Below are positions 8,641 through 16,481 of a stretch of DNA of 64,000 nucleotides, one piece after another. Source of the stretch: Bradyrhizobium sp. Gha. GTDB taxonomy: Bacteria; Pseudomonadota; Alphaproteobacteria; Rhizobiales; Xanthobacteraceae. Each line of letters opens with the position of its first letter. Position 1 is the stretch's first letter. Position numbers and translations under genes: made by a program. The stretch covers positions 1 through 64,000 of the forward strand of contig NZ_FOQM01000031.1 in NCBI RefSeq assembly GCF_900113735.1. Reading direction: 5' to 3'. A model generated the notes under the pieces. It saw only the letters and a program-made list of their open reading frames with translations. It was not told the origin of the DNA and ran no database searches.

Positions 8641-8928
8641 CTACTCGACGACCTTCGGCACCAGGAAGAAGTGACCTTCGGCCGCAGGCGCGTTGGCAAC
8701 GATATCGTCGGCGATCCCGCCGTCATCGACCACGTCCTGCCGCTTCTTCATCTGCATCGGGGCGACCGAGGTCATGGGCTCCACGCCCTCGACATTGACC
8801 TCCGAGAGCTGCTCGACAAAGGCGAGCATGGCGTTGAGCTCGCCTTGCAGATGCGGAACCTCGTCCTCGGAAACCGCAATGCGCGCCAGATGCGCGATGC
8901 GGCGGACGGTAGCGGCGTCGACGGACAT
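8641..8928 (-). CDS. gatC: Aspartyl/glutamyl-tRNA amidotransferase subunit C
   Basis: 95 residues starting MSVDAATVRRIAHLARIAVS, the canonical GatC opening. It also has the helix with LNAMLAFVEQLSEVNVEGVEPM and the C-terminal FFLVPKVVE. GatC wraps around GatA and GatB and stabilises the complex. The start at 8926-8928 is chosen because the upstream in-frame extension from 8991 has no family character. It is the first gene of the gat cluster. A possible promoter lies just upstream. Confidence 0.96.
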   Translation of the reverse strand: MSVDAATVRRIAHLARIAVSEDEVPHLQGELNAMLAFVEQLSEVNVEGVEPMTSVAPMQMKKRQDVVDDGGIADDIVANAPAAEGHFFLVPKVVE

Positions 8929-8944
8929 TATATATGGCCTCTCA

Positions 8945-8990
8945 CGGCAAAACCTATGTGCCGTATAGCAGAGGCTGGTTTTGCGCCGCA
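8945..8990 (-). promoter_or_regulatory. Possible sigma-70-type promoter of the gat cluster
   Basis: Read on the minus strand, the gap before gatC contains GGTTGCGG, an 18-base spacer and TATACG, a rough -35/-10 pair, a few tens of bases before the start codon. The match is loose. The upstream nitronate monooxygenase gene is on the same strand, so read-through is also possible. Confidence 0.25.
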
Positions 8991-9004
8991 ACCGGGGCTG
9001 GAAC

Positions 9005-10081
9005 CTACCCGGCCAGCGCCTTCAGGCGAGCCAGCGCCGATCTGGCAAGATCCCGGGTCAATTCGGCCGCGGGGACCTCACGGCCAAGGGCCACGGCCTG
9101 GCCGGCCCAGAGATTGGTGAAATCCACCCTGCCCTGCTTTTCGGCGGCCGCCTTCAGCGGTCCCAGCGCGGTCGCCGCATGGGGAAACGGCGGCGCATCC
9201 GGCGAGATCGGCCCGACCTCGCGCATCAGGCGATTCTGGACACCGCGCGCCGGGCGTCCGGTCATGACATTGGTGATGACGGTGGAATCGTCGCCCGCCT
9301 CAGCGAGCGCCTTGCGGCCGCCCGCGCTCACCTTGGACTCCGGACAGCGCAGATACGCACTGCCGATCTGCACGCCAGAAGCACCAAGTGCGAAGGCTGC
9401 GGCAATACCGCGCCCATCGGCGATGCCTCCGCAAGCGATCACCGGCACCTTCACGGCATCGACGACCTGCGGCACCAGCGCGAAGGTCCCGGGCTGTTCG
9501 GAGATCTTGTCGGTCAGGAACATGCCGCGATGGCCTCCGGCTTCGGCGCCTTGCGCAATGACCGCATCGACGCCGCGCTGTTCGAGCCAGACCGCTTCCT
9601 TCACCGTCGTGGCGGATGAGATGACGAGACAGCCCGCCGCCTTGACGCGCTTGAGCAGCGTCGGCTCCGGCAGGCCGAAATGAAAGCTGACGATTTCAGG
9701 CTTCAGCTCCTCGACCACCTCGCAGAACGCGGCATCGAACGGCGCGCGGTTCGCGGCGTTGATCGGCGCCGCGGGATCGAGGCCATGCTCGGTGTAATAA
9801 CCAGCGAGCCGCTGCTTCCAGCGCGCTTCGGCCTCGGCCGTCAGATCGACCGGCGTGTGACAGAAGAAATTCATGTTCACCGGCGCCTTCACGCGCTGGC
9901 GGATGATGTTGACCTGCTCGCGCGCCTTCTCCGGCGACAGCATCGCGCTCGGCAACGAGCCAAGTCCGCCGCCCTGAGCCACGGCGATCACCAGCTCGGC
10001 ATCCATCACGCCGGCCATCGGCGCCAGCACGATCGGAAATTCGGTCTTGAAGAGATCGATCAGTCGACGGTCAGGCCACAT
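9005..10081 (-). CDS. Nitronate monooxygenase family FMN enzyme
   Basis: 358 residues. It belongs to the NMO/2-nitropropane dioxygenase family, which oxidises alkyl nitronates such as propionate 3-nitronate with FMN and O2. Visible signatures are the start of the TIM barrel FPIVLAPMAGVMDAELV, the QGAEAGGHRGMF block carrying the catalytic histidine, the phosphate-binding CGGIADGRGIAAAFALGASG, and the late TGRPARGVQNRL motif. The length and order match class I enzymes. A second family member lies just upstream on the same strand but is clearly diverged, so this is not a recent duplication. Confidence 0.9.
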   Translation of the reverse strand: MWPDRRLIDLFKTEFPIVLAPMAGVMDAELVIAVAQGGGLGSLPSAMLSPEKAREQVNIIRQRVKAPVNMNFFCHTPVDLTAEAEARWKQRLAGYYTEHGLDPAAPINAANRAPFDAAFCEVVEELKPEIVSFHFGLPEPTLLKRVKAAGCLVISSATTVKEAVWLEQRGVDAVIAQGAEAGGHRGMFLTDKISEQPGTFALVPQVVDAVKVPVIACGGIADGRGIAAAFALGASGVQIGSAYLRCPESKVSAGGRKALAEAGDDSTVITNVMTGRPARGVQNRLMREVGPISPDAPPFPHAATALGPLKAAAEKQGRVDFTNLWAGQAVALGREVPAAELTRDLARSALARLKALAG

Positions 10082-10101
10082 GGTTCTTGCCTCGTATTCG
10101 C

Positions 10102-10165
10102 TCTTCCCTGTCCCCTTGTGGGAGAGGGTGGATCGCCGCGATAGCGGCGAGACGGGTGAGGGGTT
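10102..10165. repeat. Interspersed repeat type A, copy 1
   Basis: The TCCCCTTGTGGGAGAGGGTGG core and GACGGGTGAGGGG end are those of a widespread alphaproteobacterial intergenic palindrome. It lies in inverted orientation to the copy at 10217-10268, so the pair can form a large hairpin across the gap between the two nitronate monooxygenase genes. Confidence 0.8.
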
Positions 10166-10198
10166 TGCATCCGCGGATGCTACGCCTCGGATTTGACT

Positions 10199-11239
10199 TT
10201 ACTCTCCGTGGATAGAACCCCTCATCCGGCGCTGCGCGCCACCTTCTCCCACATGGGGAGAAGGGAAAGCACCGACCACCGAATTTCGTCGTCCTTCCAG
10301 CAACTGCTCGGCCTCAGCGGCGATCCGTTCGACGATCTCGGCAGCGGGGGGAATATCATGGATCAGGCCCACCGCTTCTCCGGCAAAGACGGCCGCGATT
10401 TCGAAATCGCCCGCCATTTTTGCCGCCGCATAGTCCTTCACAATCTCGTCCGCGCGTTGCAGCAGCTCGATCTCGCGGCCGGTCCAGGCCTTGATATGGC
10501 TGTTGACCAGCGTGCGCGCGGTGAACGGCGCCGGCCAGAACAGTTTTCGCGACCAGTCGGGGACGACTCCGCGCACGGTCCCGTTGCCGTCAGCCGTGCG
10601 AATGCGCTGCTTCGCCCCTTCCGCGCCATTGGCCTCAACGCTCGCATAGAAGCGCGTGCCGATCAGCACGCCGGATGCACCTAGCATCATCATCGCCGCA
10701 AGACCCCGGCCGTCGGCGATCCCGCCGGCCGCCACGACCGGCACGCGTCCGGCCGCGAGGTCGACGATATCAGGCACGATACCGACCGTGGTGCGCGAAG
10801 CGCCATGGCCACCCGCCTCCGTCCCCTGTGCGATCAAAATCTCTGCGCCGGCATCGAGCGCCTGCTTTGCCATCGCCTCAGTTTGCACCTGGCAGATCAA
10901 TCGCGCGCCGCTCGCCTTGATGCGCGGTGCGAACGGCGCGGGATCGCCGAACGACAGCATGACGGCCTGCGGGCGCGCATCGAGCGCGATGTCGAGAAGC
11001 TCCGGCTGCTTGGCCAGGCTCCAGGTGATGAATCCGATCCCGAACGGTGCAAATCCCCTAAGCTCCGCCGCCTCAGCCTGCAGCCGCCCCCGGTCGCCGT
11101 AGCCACCGCCCAGAATGCCAAACCCTCCGGCCTCGCTGACGGCGCGGGTTAACCGGCTGCCGGCAATCGTGTCCATGGGCGCCGAGAGGATCGGATGCCT
11201 GATCCCGAGAAGCTCCGTCAGCGGCGTAGTGATCGGCAT
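10199..11239 (-). CDS. Second nitronate monooxygenase family protein, C-terminus extended by a repeat
   Basis: 346 residues from the ATG at 11237-11239 (MPITTPLTELLGIRHP). The FMN-barrel signatures are present: HPILSAPMDTIAGSRL, AQGTEAGGHGAS with the histidine region, and AGGIADGRGLAAMMMLGASG. The last 20 or so residues, including FPSPHVGEGGAQRRMRG, are the translation of the intergenic palindrome at 10217-10268. The repeat has inserted at the 3' end and supplied the stop. A LysR regulator is divergent 96 bases away and probably controls this gene. The substrate is unknown. Confidence 0.88.
   Translation of the reverse strand: MPITTPLTELLGIRHPILSAPMDTIAGSRLTRAVSEAGGFGILGGGYGDRGRLQAEAAELRGFAPFGIGFITWSLAKQPELLDIALDARPQAVMLSFGDPAPFAPRIKASGARLICQVQTEAMAKQALDAGAEILIAQGTEAGGHGASRTTVGIVPDIVDLAAGRVPVVAAGGIADGRGLAAMMMLGASGVLIGTRFYASVEANGAEGAKQRIRTADGNGTVRGVVPDWSRKLFWPAPFTARTLVNSHIKAWTGREIELLQRADEIVKDYAAAKMAGDFEIAAVFAGEAVGLIHDIPPAAEIVERIAAEAEQLLEGRRNSVVGAFPSPHVGEGGAQRRMRGSIHGE
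10217..10268. repeat. Interspersed repeat type A, copy 2 (inverted), inside the 3' end of the coding region
   Basis: ACCCCTCATCCGGCGCTGCG and CTTCTCCCACATGGGGAGAA are the reverse of copy 1. It encodes the tail of the adjacent nitronate monooxygenase in frame and ends 18 bases upstream of its stop. Confidence 0.82.
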
Positions 11240-11280
11240 GAGGTCTCCCGCACTGGACAGGAAGATTAGGCCCAATTAGC

Positions 11281-11297
11281 ATTCTCGAAAAATGAAT
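11281..11297. promoter_or_regulatory. Putative LysR-type operator (T-N11-A)
   Basis: ATTC-N9-GAAT dyad in the 96-base gap between the nitronate monooxygenase and the divergent LysR gene. It fits the T-N11-A core of LysR-family sites. It lies 42 bases from the monooxygenase start and 39 from the regulator start, the usual place for a shared activator/autoregulatory site. Confidence 0.45.
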
Positions 11298-11335
11298 TGT
11301 AGCGAACGCTGCCATCGCAAAAGCGAAACGATGCC

Positions 11336-12226
11336 ATGGAACTGAGCGATCTCCAGACCTTCGCCGCTGTCGCCCGCACCGGCGGCATCACGCGCGCCGC
11401 CGAAGAGCTCAACACGGTGCAATCCAATGTCACCCAGCGCATCAAGGCCCTGGAGGCCGAGATCGGCACGCCGCTGTTCGAACGCCATAGCCGCGGCATG
11501 GCGCTGACGGGCGCCGGCAAGCGCCTCCTGCCTTATGCGCAACGAATGGCCGCGTTGTCGCGAGAAGCCGCCCTCGCCGCCCGGGACGACGGCGAGCCGA
11601 AGGGGCCGCTTTCGATCGGCTCGATGGAGACGACGGCTGCGGTGCGGCTGCCGCCGCTGCTCGCCGATTTCCACCGTCGCTTTCCGGCCGTGCGCCTCAG
11701 CCTTCGCACGTCGCCGACCGCCGATCTTGTCGCGAGCGTGCTCGAAGGCACGCTCGACGGCGCGTTCGTCGCTGGGCCTATCGCGCACGATGACCTTACC
11801 GCCACCAGCGCGTTCCGAGAGGAGCTGGTGCTGGTCAGCGCGCGGCGCTGGGGCTCGCTCGCCGAGCTGCGCGCCGGCACGCCTGAGTCAGGCCCGACGG
11901 CGCTGGTGTTCCGGACCGGCTGCACCTACCGTCAGCGCCTCGAGCAGATCTTCGTCGAGTTCGGCTGGCCGTCAGCAGCGCGCTTCGAGCTAGGCACGCT
12001 CGACGGCATGATTGGCTGCGTCGCCGCCGACATGGGCGTCACGCTCCTGCCCCGTGCGGTCATCGAGCGCAGCGCCATGAACGGCAGCGTGACGATGCAT
12101 ACGCTGAGCCCGTCACATGGGCGCGTCGAGACGCTGTTCGTCCAGCGTCGCGCCGGCCATCAAACCAGCGCGCTTCAAGGCTTTCTGTCCTGCCTGACCA
12201 AGGACGACGACATCATCGCGGCCTGA
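11336..12226 (+). CDS. LysR family transcriptional regulator
   Basis: 296 residues. An N-terminal winged helix-turn-helix (MELSDLQTFAAVARTGGIT through LNTVQSNVTQRIKALE, residues 1-60) is followed by a periplasmic-binding-protein-like effector domain from about residue 90. It is divergent from a nitronate monooxygenase gene and most likely regulates it, with an ATTC/GAAT dyad between the two. The effector ligand is unknown. Its 3' end overlaps the convergent small membrane gene by 14 bases. Confidence 0.93.
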   Translation: MELSDLQTFAAVARTGGITRAAEELNTVQSNVTQRIKALEAEIGTPLFERHSRGMALTGAGKRLLPYAQRMAALSREAALAARDDGEPKGPLSIGSMETTAAVRLPPLLADFHRRFPAVRLSLRTSPTADLVASVLEGTLDGAFVAGPIAHDDLTATSAFREELVLVSARRWGSLAELRAGTPESGPTALVFRTGCTYRQRLEQIFVEFGWPSAARFELGTLDGMIGCVAADMGVTLLPRAVIERSAMNGSVTMHTLSPSHGRVETLFVQRRAGHQTSALQGFLSCLTKDDDIIAA

Positions 12227-12428
12227 TCCGCCACCGCCGCAGCGCGACAACGGCCCAGATCGCCTCGACCAGGCCGAACGGCCAAGCCCCTTGCAGGAAT
12301 CCGTAGGCGGATCCTAGCGCACAGGACATTGCGAATAGCAGCACGGACCAATGGCTGCGGTCTTCGAGGGCATAAGTGATCAGCATCGCCGTCACGGCAA
12401 ACAGCCCGAACACTGTCAATGCATCCAT
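12213..12428 (-). CDS. Small two-helix membrane protein of unknown function
   Basis: 71 residues. Two hydrophobic segments are visible (about residues 3-20, LTVFGLFAVTAMLITYA, and 27-62, VLLFAMSCALGSAYGF then GLVEAIWAVVALRR), ending in a basic tail RRWRIRPR that should face the cytoplasm. There is no recognisable family name. It converges on the LysR gene with a 14-base overlap and is divergent from ruvX. Confidence 0.72.
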   Translation of the reverse strand: MDALTVFGLFAVTAMLITYALEDRSHWSVLLFAMSCALGSAYGFLQGAWPFGLVEAIWAVVALRRWRIRPR

Positions 12429-12475
12429 CGTTGTGGGTTCACTCCGCGGCGTGACGCATGATATGCGCTAGTGCC

Positions 12476-12967
12476 ATGCCCGCTCTTATCCTGCCCCTCG
12501 TCGATGCTGCAACCCACTGGCCCGAACGCGGCGGGTTGATCGGCCTTGACCTCGGCACCAAGACCATCGGCGTTGCCGTATCCAATCCGGACCGGCGGCT
12601 CGCGACCGGCGTCGAGACCATCCAGCGCAAGCAGTTCAAGCAGGATGCAGCCCGCCTGCTTGCCATCGCCACCGAACGCAAGGTGGTCGGCTTCGTGCTC
12701 GGCCTGCCCATCAACATGGACGGCAGCGAGGGCCCGCGCGCGCAATCGACCCGGGCGTTTGCCCGCAACCTTGCCAATCTGACCACCCTCCCGATCGGCC
12801 TCTGGGACGAGCGCCTGTCGACCGCCGCGGTCGAGCGCGAGCTGATCGGCATGGATGTCAGCCGCGCCAAGCGCGCCGAGGTGATCGACGAGCACGCCGC
12901 CATCTTCATCCTGCAAGGCGCGCTCGACCGGCTCGCCAATCTGCGCGGCAGCCCGGGGACGGGCTGA
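12476..12967 (+). CDS. ruvX: Putative pre-16S rRNA nuclease / Holliday junction resolvase YqgF
   Basis: 163 residues of the YqgF/RuvX family, with an RNase H-like fold, thought to trim the 5' end of 16S rRNA. Characteristic pieces are GLIGLDLGTKTIGVAVSNP (catalytic Asp), VLGLPINMDGSEGPRAQ, and WDERLSTAAVERELI with the conserved DER. The ATG at 12476 is preferred over an upstream start at 12458, which only adds six residues outside the fold. It lies 3 bases before the permease gene and so is probably co-transcribed with it. Confidence 0.94.
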   Translation: MPALILPLVDAATHWPERGGLIGLDLGTKTIGVAVSNPDRRLATGVETIQRKQFKQDAARLLAIATERKVVGFVLGLPINMDGSEGPRAQSTRAFARNLANLTTLPIGLWDERLSTAAVERELIGMDVSRAKRAEVIDEHAAIFILQGALDRLANLRGSPGTG

Positions 12968-12970
12968 TCC

Positions 12971-13894
12971 ATGGCGGCCGTGATCGCGGCGCTGCTGCCC
13001 GTCTTCATCCTCATCATGCTCGGCGTCGTGCTCCGGCACAGCCTGATGCGGCTCGACACGCAATGGCACGGGCTGGAGCGGCTGACCTATTTTGTCTTGT
13101 TTCCAATGCTGCTGATCCAGACGCTGGTGAAGGCCGATCTCTCGAAAGTGCCGGTCGCCGGCGTCGGCGGTGCGCTGCTGCTGTCGGCGCTGGCGATGTC
13201 GCTGCTCTGCCTCGCGTTGCGGCCGGCCCTGTCACGGCTCGATATCGACGGCCCCGCCTTCACCTCGATCTTTCAGGGCGCAACGCGCTGGCAGACCTAT
13301 GTCGCCCTTTCGGTCTCGGCCAATCTGTACGGCGACGTCGGACTGGCGCTGGCCTCGGTCGCGATGATCGCGATCATCCCGCTGGTCAACGTGTTCAGCG
13401 TCGCCGTGCTGGCGCATTACGCTTCGCCCAAGAAGCAATCCGCGCGGGCGATCGCGATGACCGTGATCCGCAATCCCCTGATCTGGGCCTGCGCCATCGG
13501 CCTCGTCATCAACGTCGTCCATGTGCCACTGCCAAAGATCTGGCACGAGGTCGCCGACGCGCTCGGTCGCTCCTCGCTGCCCATCGGCCTGCTCGTCACC
13601 GGTGCCGGTCTCCAGCTCAAGGGCCTGCTCCGCCCGAGCCTGGGCGTAACGGTCGGCGTGGCGTTCAAGCTGGTCTTGATGCCGCTGCTCGCACTAACGC
13701 TCGCCCGCTGCTTTGGGCTCACGGGCACCAACCTCGCGATCATCGCGATCTGCGGGGCGGTGCCGACCTCGCCGAGTGCCTATGTGCTGGCCCGCCAGAT
13801 GGGCGGGGATGCACCGCTGCTGGCGCAGATCATCACGCTGCAGACGATTCTGGCGGCGATCACGATGCCGATCGCGATCGCGCTGGTGGCGTAG
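12971..13894 (+). CDS. AEC family transporter (auxin efflux carrier-like permease)
   Basis: 307 residues and about ten transmembrane segments, starting MAAVIAALLPVFILIMLGVV and ending in a hydrophobic helix (AAITMPIAIALVA). The two halves each have the five-helix AEC architecture, with the N-P motif in IRNPLIWACAIGL and the cross-over region CGAVPTSPSAYVLARQMGG. Bacterial members export or import organic anions such as malate or malonate; the substrate here cannot be read. It sits 3 bases after ruvX. Confidence 0.9.
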   Translation: MAAVIAALLPVFILIMLGVVLRHSLMRLDTQWHGLERLTYFVLFPMLLIQTLVKADLSKVPVAGVGGALLLSALAMSLLCLALRPALSRLDIDGPAFTSIFQGATRWQTYVALSVSANLYGDVGLALASVAMIAIIPLVNVFSVAVLAHYASPKKQSARAIAMTVIRNPLIWACAIGLVINVVHVPLPKIWHEVADALGRSSLPIGLLVTGAGLQLKGLLRPSLGVTVGVAFKLVLMPLLALTLARCFGLTGTNLAIIAICGAVPTSPSAYVLARQMGGDAPLLAQIITLQTILAAITMPIAIALVA

Positions 13895-13927
13895 AACTCT
13901 TGGTCGAGAGCGCCACCTCTCTCACCT

Positions 13928-14014
13928 CGTCATTGCGAGGAGCTCTTGCGACCAAGCAATCCAGAGTGCCTCCGCCGAAAGATTCTGGATTGCATCGCTG
14001 CGCTCGCAATGACG
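13928..14014. repeat. Bradyrhizobium-type interspersed palindrome, type B copy 1
   Basis: Outer ends CGTCATTGCGAG and CTCGCAATGACG form an inverted pair. The interior carries AAGCAATCCAGAGTG and TTCTGGATTGCATCG, a second inverted pair. A close copy is at 27050-27131. It fills the gap between two convergent genes and may act as a bidirectional transcript end. Confidence 0.85.
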
Positions 14015-14031
14015 GAGTCCGAGACGAGCAG

Positions 14032-14823
14032 CTATTGCGCCAGCCACATCGTCAGCACCACCGCGGTCATGTTGTTGAGCGCATGCAGCACGATGGTGAG
14101 CCAGAGCGAGTTGGAGCGGTGGCGCATGTAGCCGAACCACAGGCCGATCGAGAAAACTTCTGCGAGGAAGTACAGGTCGTATTGCAGATGTACCGCCGTC
14201 CACACCAGTGACGACAAGATGATCGCGCCGGGCACGCGCAGGAAGCTTGCCGACCAGCCGCGGAACAGGAAGCCGCGTGCGAGCACCTCCTCCGACATCG
14301 GCGCCGCCACGCTGAAGGCGAACAGCAGCAATAACGCAGCGCCGCTGTCACGGCCCGATTTGAGGAGATCGGTCATGAAGCCAGGCGTCGCTTCGCGACC
14401 GAGGGATCGCGACACCACCTCCCAGCCCATCACGACCAGGATGAGGCCGGCGGTGCCAAGCAACAGCTGCCCCCAGGACGGCCAGCGCAGCGCAAGATAG
14501 TCGACGAAAGAGGCCCGCTTGATGCGGATGGCGAGCCACACCGCCGCGAGCGTCGCCGGCAAGCCCATGGTGACCGAGAGCGCCAGCGCCTGCGGCTCGC
14601 GGCCGACCGACTGGATCGAGGCCATGTCGAGCGGCAGACCGCGCATTCTTATCAACAGCAGGATCGCCCCGACCTGGCCGACGAACATGGCGACGAAGAT
14701 GAGCAGGCCCCACAGTGCCGTGCCCCAGAACTTCCAGACCCGCAGCGGTGCGGCCGTCTCGGTCAGCGGCGGATGATCGGGATTGAGGGAGTCCATCACA
14801 AGACTTTCTGTTGGCAGGCTCAC
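14032..14823 (-). CDS. CPBP family intramembrane glutamic protease (Abi/CAAX protease-like)
   Basis: 263 residues with about eight hydrophobic segments. The three CPBP motifs are present: EExxxR in MSEEVLARGFLFRG, a W-T-A-V-H motif in SLVWTAVHLQYD, and HxxxN in VLHALNNMTAV. These enzymes cleave membrane-embedded or prenylated substrates; the bacterial target is unknown. Translation probably starts at the GTG at 14821-14823, which overlaps the stop of the preceding acyl-CoA dehydrogenase gene (GTGA). An internal ATG at 14796 is the alternative. Confidence 0.88.
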   Translation of the reverse strand: MSLPTESLVMDSLNPDHPPLTETAAPLRVWKFWGTALWGLLIFVAMFVGQVGAILLLIRMRGLPLDMASIQSVGREPQALALSVTMGLPATLAAVWLAIRIKRASFVDYLALRWPSWGQLLLGTAGLILVVMGWEVVSRSLGREATPGFMTDLLKSGRDSGAALLLLFAFSVAAPMSEEVLARGFLFRGWSASFLRVPGAIILSSLVWTAVHLQYDLYFLAEVFSIGLWFGYMRHRSNSLWLTIVLHALNNMTAVVLTMWLAQ

Positions 14824-16463
14824 GGCAGCGCCCGCTCGAGCAGCGCACGGACGTCGCCGCTGTCGAGCTCCACCGCGCCGTACATGCTGGCGTGATTGGC
14901 GGCGAGGCGCGTGGCGGCGAACAGTTCAGCGTTGTGGGACGACACGTCTTGGAGTGCAGCAGCGGCGGCCAGCAGCGCCAGCTTCTCGACTGCGAGCCGC
15001 GCGACGCGCTCGCCGTCGGCGCGGCGGAAGGTCTTGCCGATGAATGTAACAGCCTCGCCTGCTCCCGGCAGACCTTTCGTCTCGGCGGCCAGCGATTGCA
15101 GCACGGCCATTGCGGCCTCCGGCTCGCGCGAGAGCGCGCGAAGCACGTCGAGGCACATCACGTTGCCCGAGCCTTCCCAGATCGCGTTGACAGGCGCCTC
15201 CCGATAGTGCCGTGCCAGAATACCATCCTCGACATAGCCGTTGCCGCCGAGGCACTCCATGGCTTCGTAGAGGAACGACGGCGCGCTCTTGCAGGTCCAG
15301 TATTTGATCGCGGGCGTCAGCAGCCGCATATAGGCCGCCTCCGCCGCATCGTGCGGAGTGCGGTCGAAGGCGCGGCAGAGCCGCATGACGAGCGCCGTGC
15401 TCGCCTCGACATGCAGCGCCATGTCCGACAGCACGGCCTGCATCAAGGGCTGATCGGCCAGATGTTTCTGGAACACGCTGCGGTGACGGGCGTGATGCAG
15501 CGCATGCGCGAGCCCCGAGCGCATCAGGCCGCTCGAGGCAATCGCGCAATCCTGCCGTGTCAGTTGCACCATCTGGATGATGGTGCGGATGCCCTTGCCC
15601 TCCTCGCCGACGCGCTCGGCATAGGCGCCGACGAACTCGACTTCCGAAGACGCATTCGAACGGTTGCCGAGCTTGTCCTTCAGCCGCTGGAACTGGATCG
15701 CGTTCACCGATCCGTCCGGCGCGAAGCGCGGCATGAAGAAGCAGGTCAGTCCGCTATCTGCCTGCGCCAGCACGAGGAATGCATCGCACATCGGCGCCGA
15801 CATGAACCATTTGTGGCCGGTGACGCGATAGGCGCTGCCATCGCGCACCGCGCGCGTCATGTTGGCACGCACGTCGGTGCCGCCCTGCTTCTCGGTCATG
15901 CCCATGCCGAGCGTCATGCCGCGCTTCTCCCACCACGGCGAAAAGCTCGGATCGTAGCTCTTCGTCGACAGCACCGGCATCACGCGCGCGAGCAGATCCG
16001 GCTGCATCGCCAGCGCCGCAACGGAGGCGCGGGTCATCGTGATCGGGCAGAGATGGCCGGTTTCGACCTGCGAGGCCATGTAGAATTTTGCCGCGCGGAT
16101 GACTTCGGCCGCACCGTCCGCAGGCTTGCCATCCGCGGTCCATGTCGAATTATGCACGCCGGCGTGCGCGCTGTGCGCCATCAGCTCGTGATAGGCGGGG
16201 TGAAACTCGACCTGGTCGCGGCGATTGCCCTTGGCGTCGAAGCTGCGCAGTTTCGGCGTGCTCTCGTTCGCCGCGCGCCCGCGGTCGGCCATCGCAGCCG
16301 AGCCCCAGTGCTTGCCGAACTCGGACAGCTCCCGCTCCGCCCCCGCTCCGCCATTCGCCTTCACAGCGTCGACCAACGACCGGTCCACGGCAAATAAATT
16401 CACATCCTCGAACGGTGGCGACTGGTTGAAAACCTCGTGGGTCGCGAAGCTGGGCTGGGTCAT
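14820..16463 (-). CDS. AidB-like acyl-CoA dehydrogenase
   Basis: 547 residues. It belongs to the AidB branch of the FAD acyl-CoA dehydrogenase superfamily: an N-terminal domain opening SFATHEVFNQSPPFEDVNL, the FAD-domain stretch GMGMTEKQGGTDVRANMT, and the AidB-type block YEAMECLGGNGYVEDGILARHYREAP with EGSGNVMCLDVLRAL. In E. coli, AidB is induced by alkylating agents and binds DNA, but many relatives are annotated as isovaleryl-CoA dehydrogenases. The C-terminal portion that binds DNA in E. coli AidB is of comparable length here. It is coupled to the CPBP protease gene. Confidence 0.9.
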   Translation of the reverse strand: MTQPSFATHEVFNQSPPFEDVNLFAVDRSLVDAVKANGGAGAERELSEFGKHWGSAAMADRGRAANESTPKLRSFDAKGNRRDQVEFHPAYHELMAHSAHAGVHNSTWTADGKPADGAAEVIRAAKFYMASQVETGHLCPITMTRASVAALAMQPDLLARVMPVLSTKSYDPSFSPWWEKRGMTLGMGMTEKQGGTDVRANMTRAVRDGSAYRVTGHKWFMSAPMCDAFLVLAQADSGLTCFFMPRFAPDGSVNAIQFQRLKDKLGNRSNASSEVEFVGAYAERVGEEGKGIRTIIQMVQLTRQDCAIASSGLMRSGLAHALHHARHRSVFQKHLADQPLMQAVLSDMALHVEASTALVMRLCRAFDRTPHDAAEAAYMRLLTPAIKYWTCKSAPSFLYEAMECLGGNGYVEDGILARHYREAPVNAIWEGSGNVMCLDVLRALSREPEAAMAVLQSLAAETKGLPGAGEAVTFIGKTFRRADGERVARLAVEKLALLAAAAALQDVSSHNAELFAATRLAANHASMYGAVELDSGDVRALLERALP

Positions 16464-16481
16464 CTGGTTTCCTTGGCGGAT

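Noticed and set aside
9005..11239. Two nitronate monooxygenases as a recent tandem duplication
   Set aside because: They share only family motifs and differ throughout, so the pair is ancient or independently acquired.
14811..16397. 528-residue plus-strand frame antisense to the acyl-CoA dehydrogenase
   Set aside because: His/Arg-rich shadow of a clear AidB-like gene.
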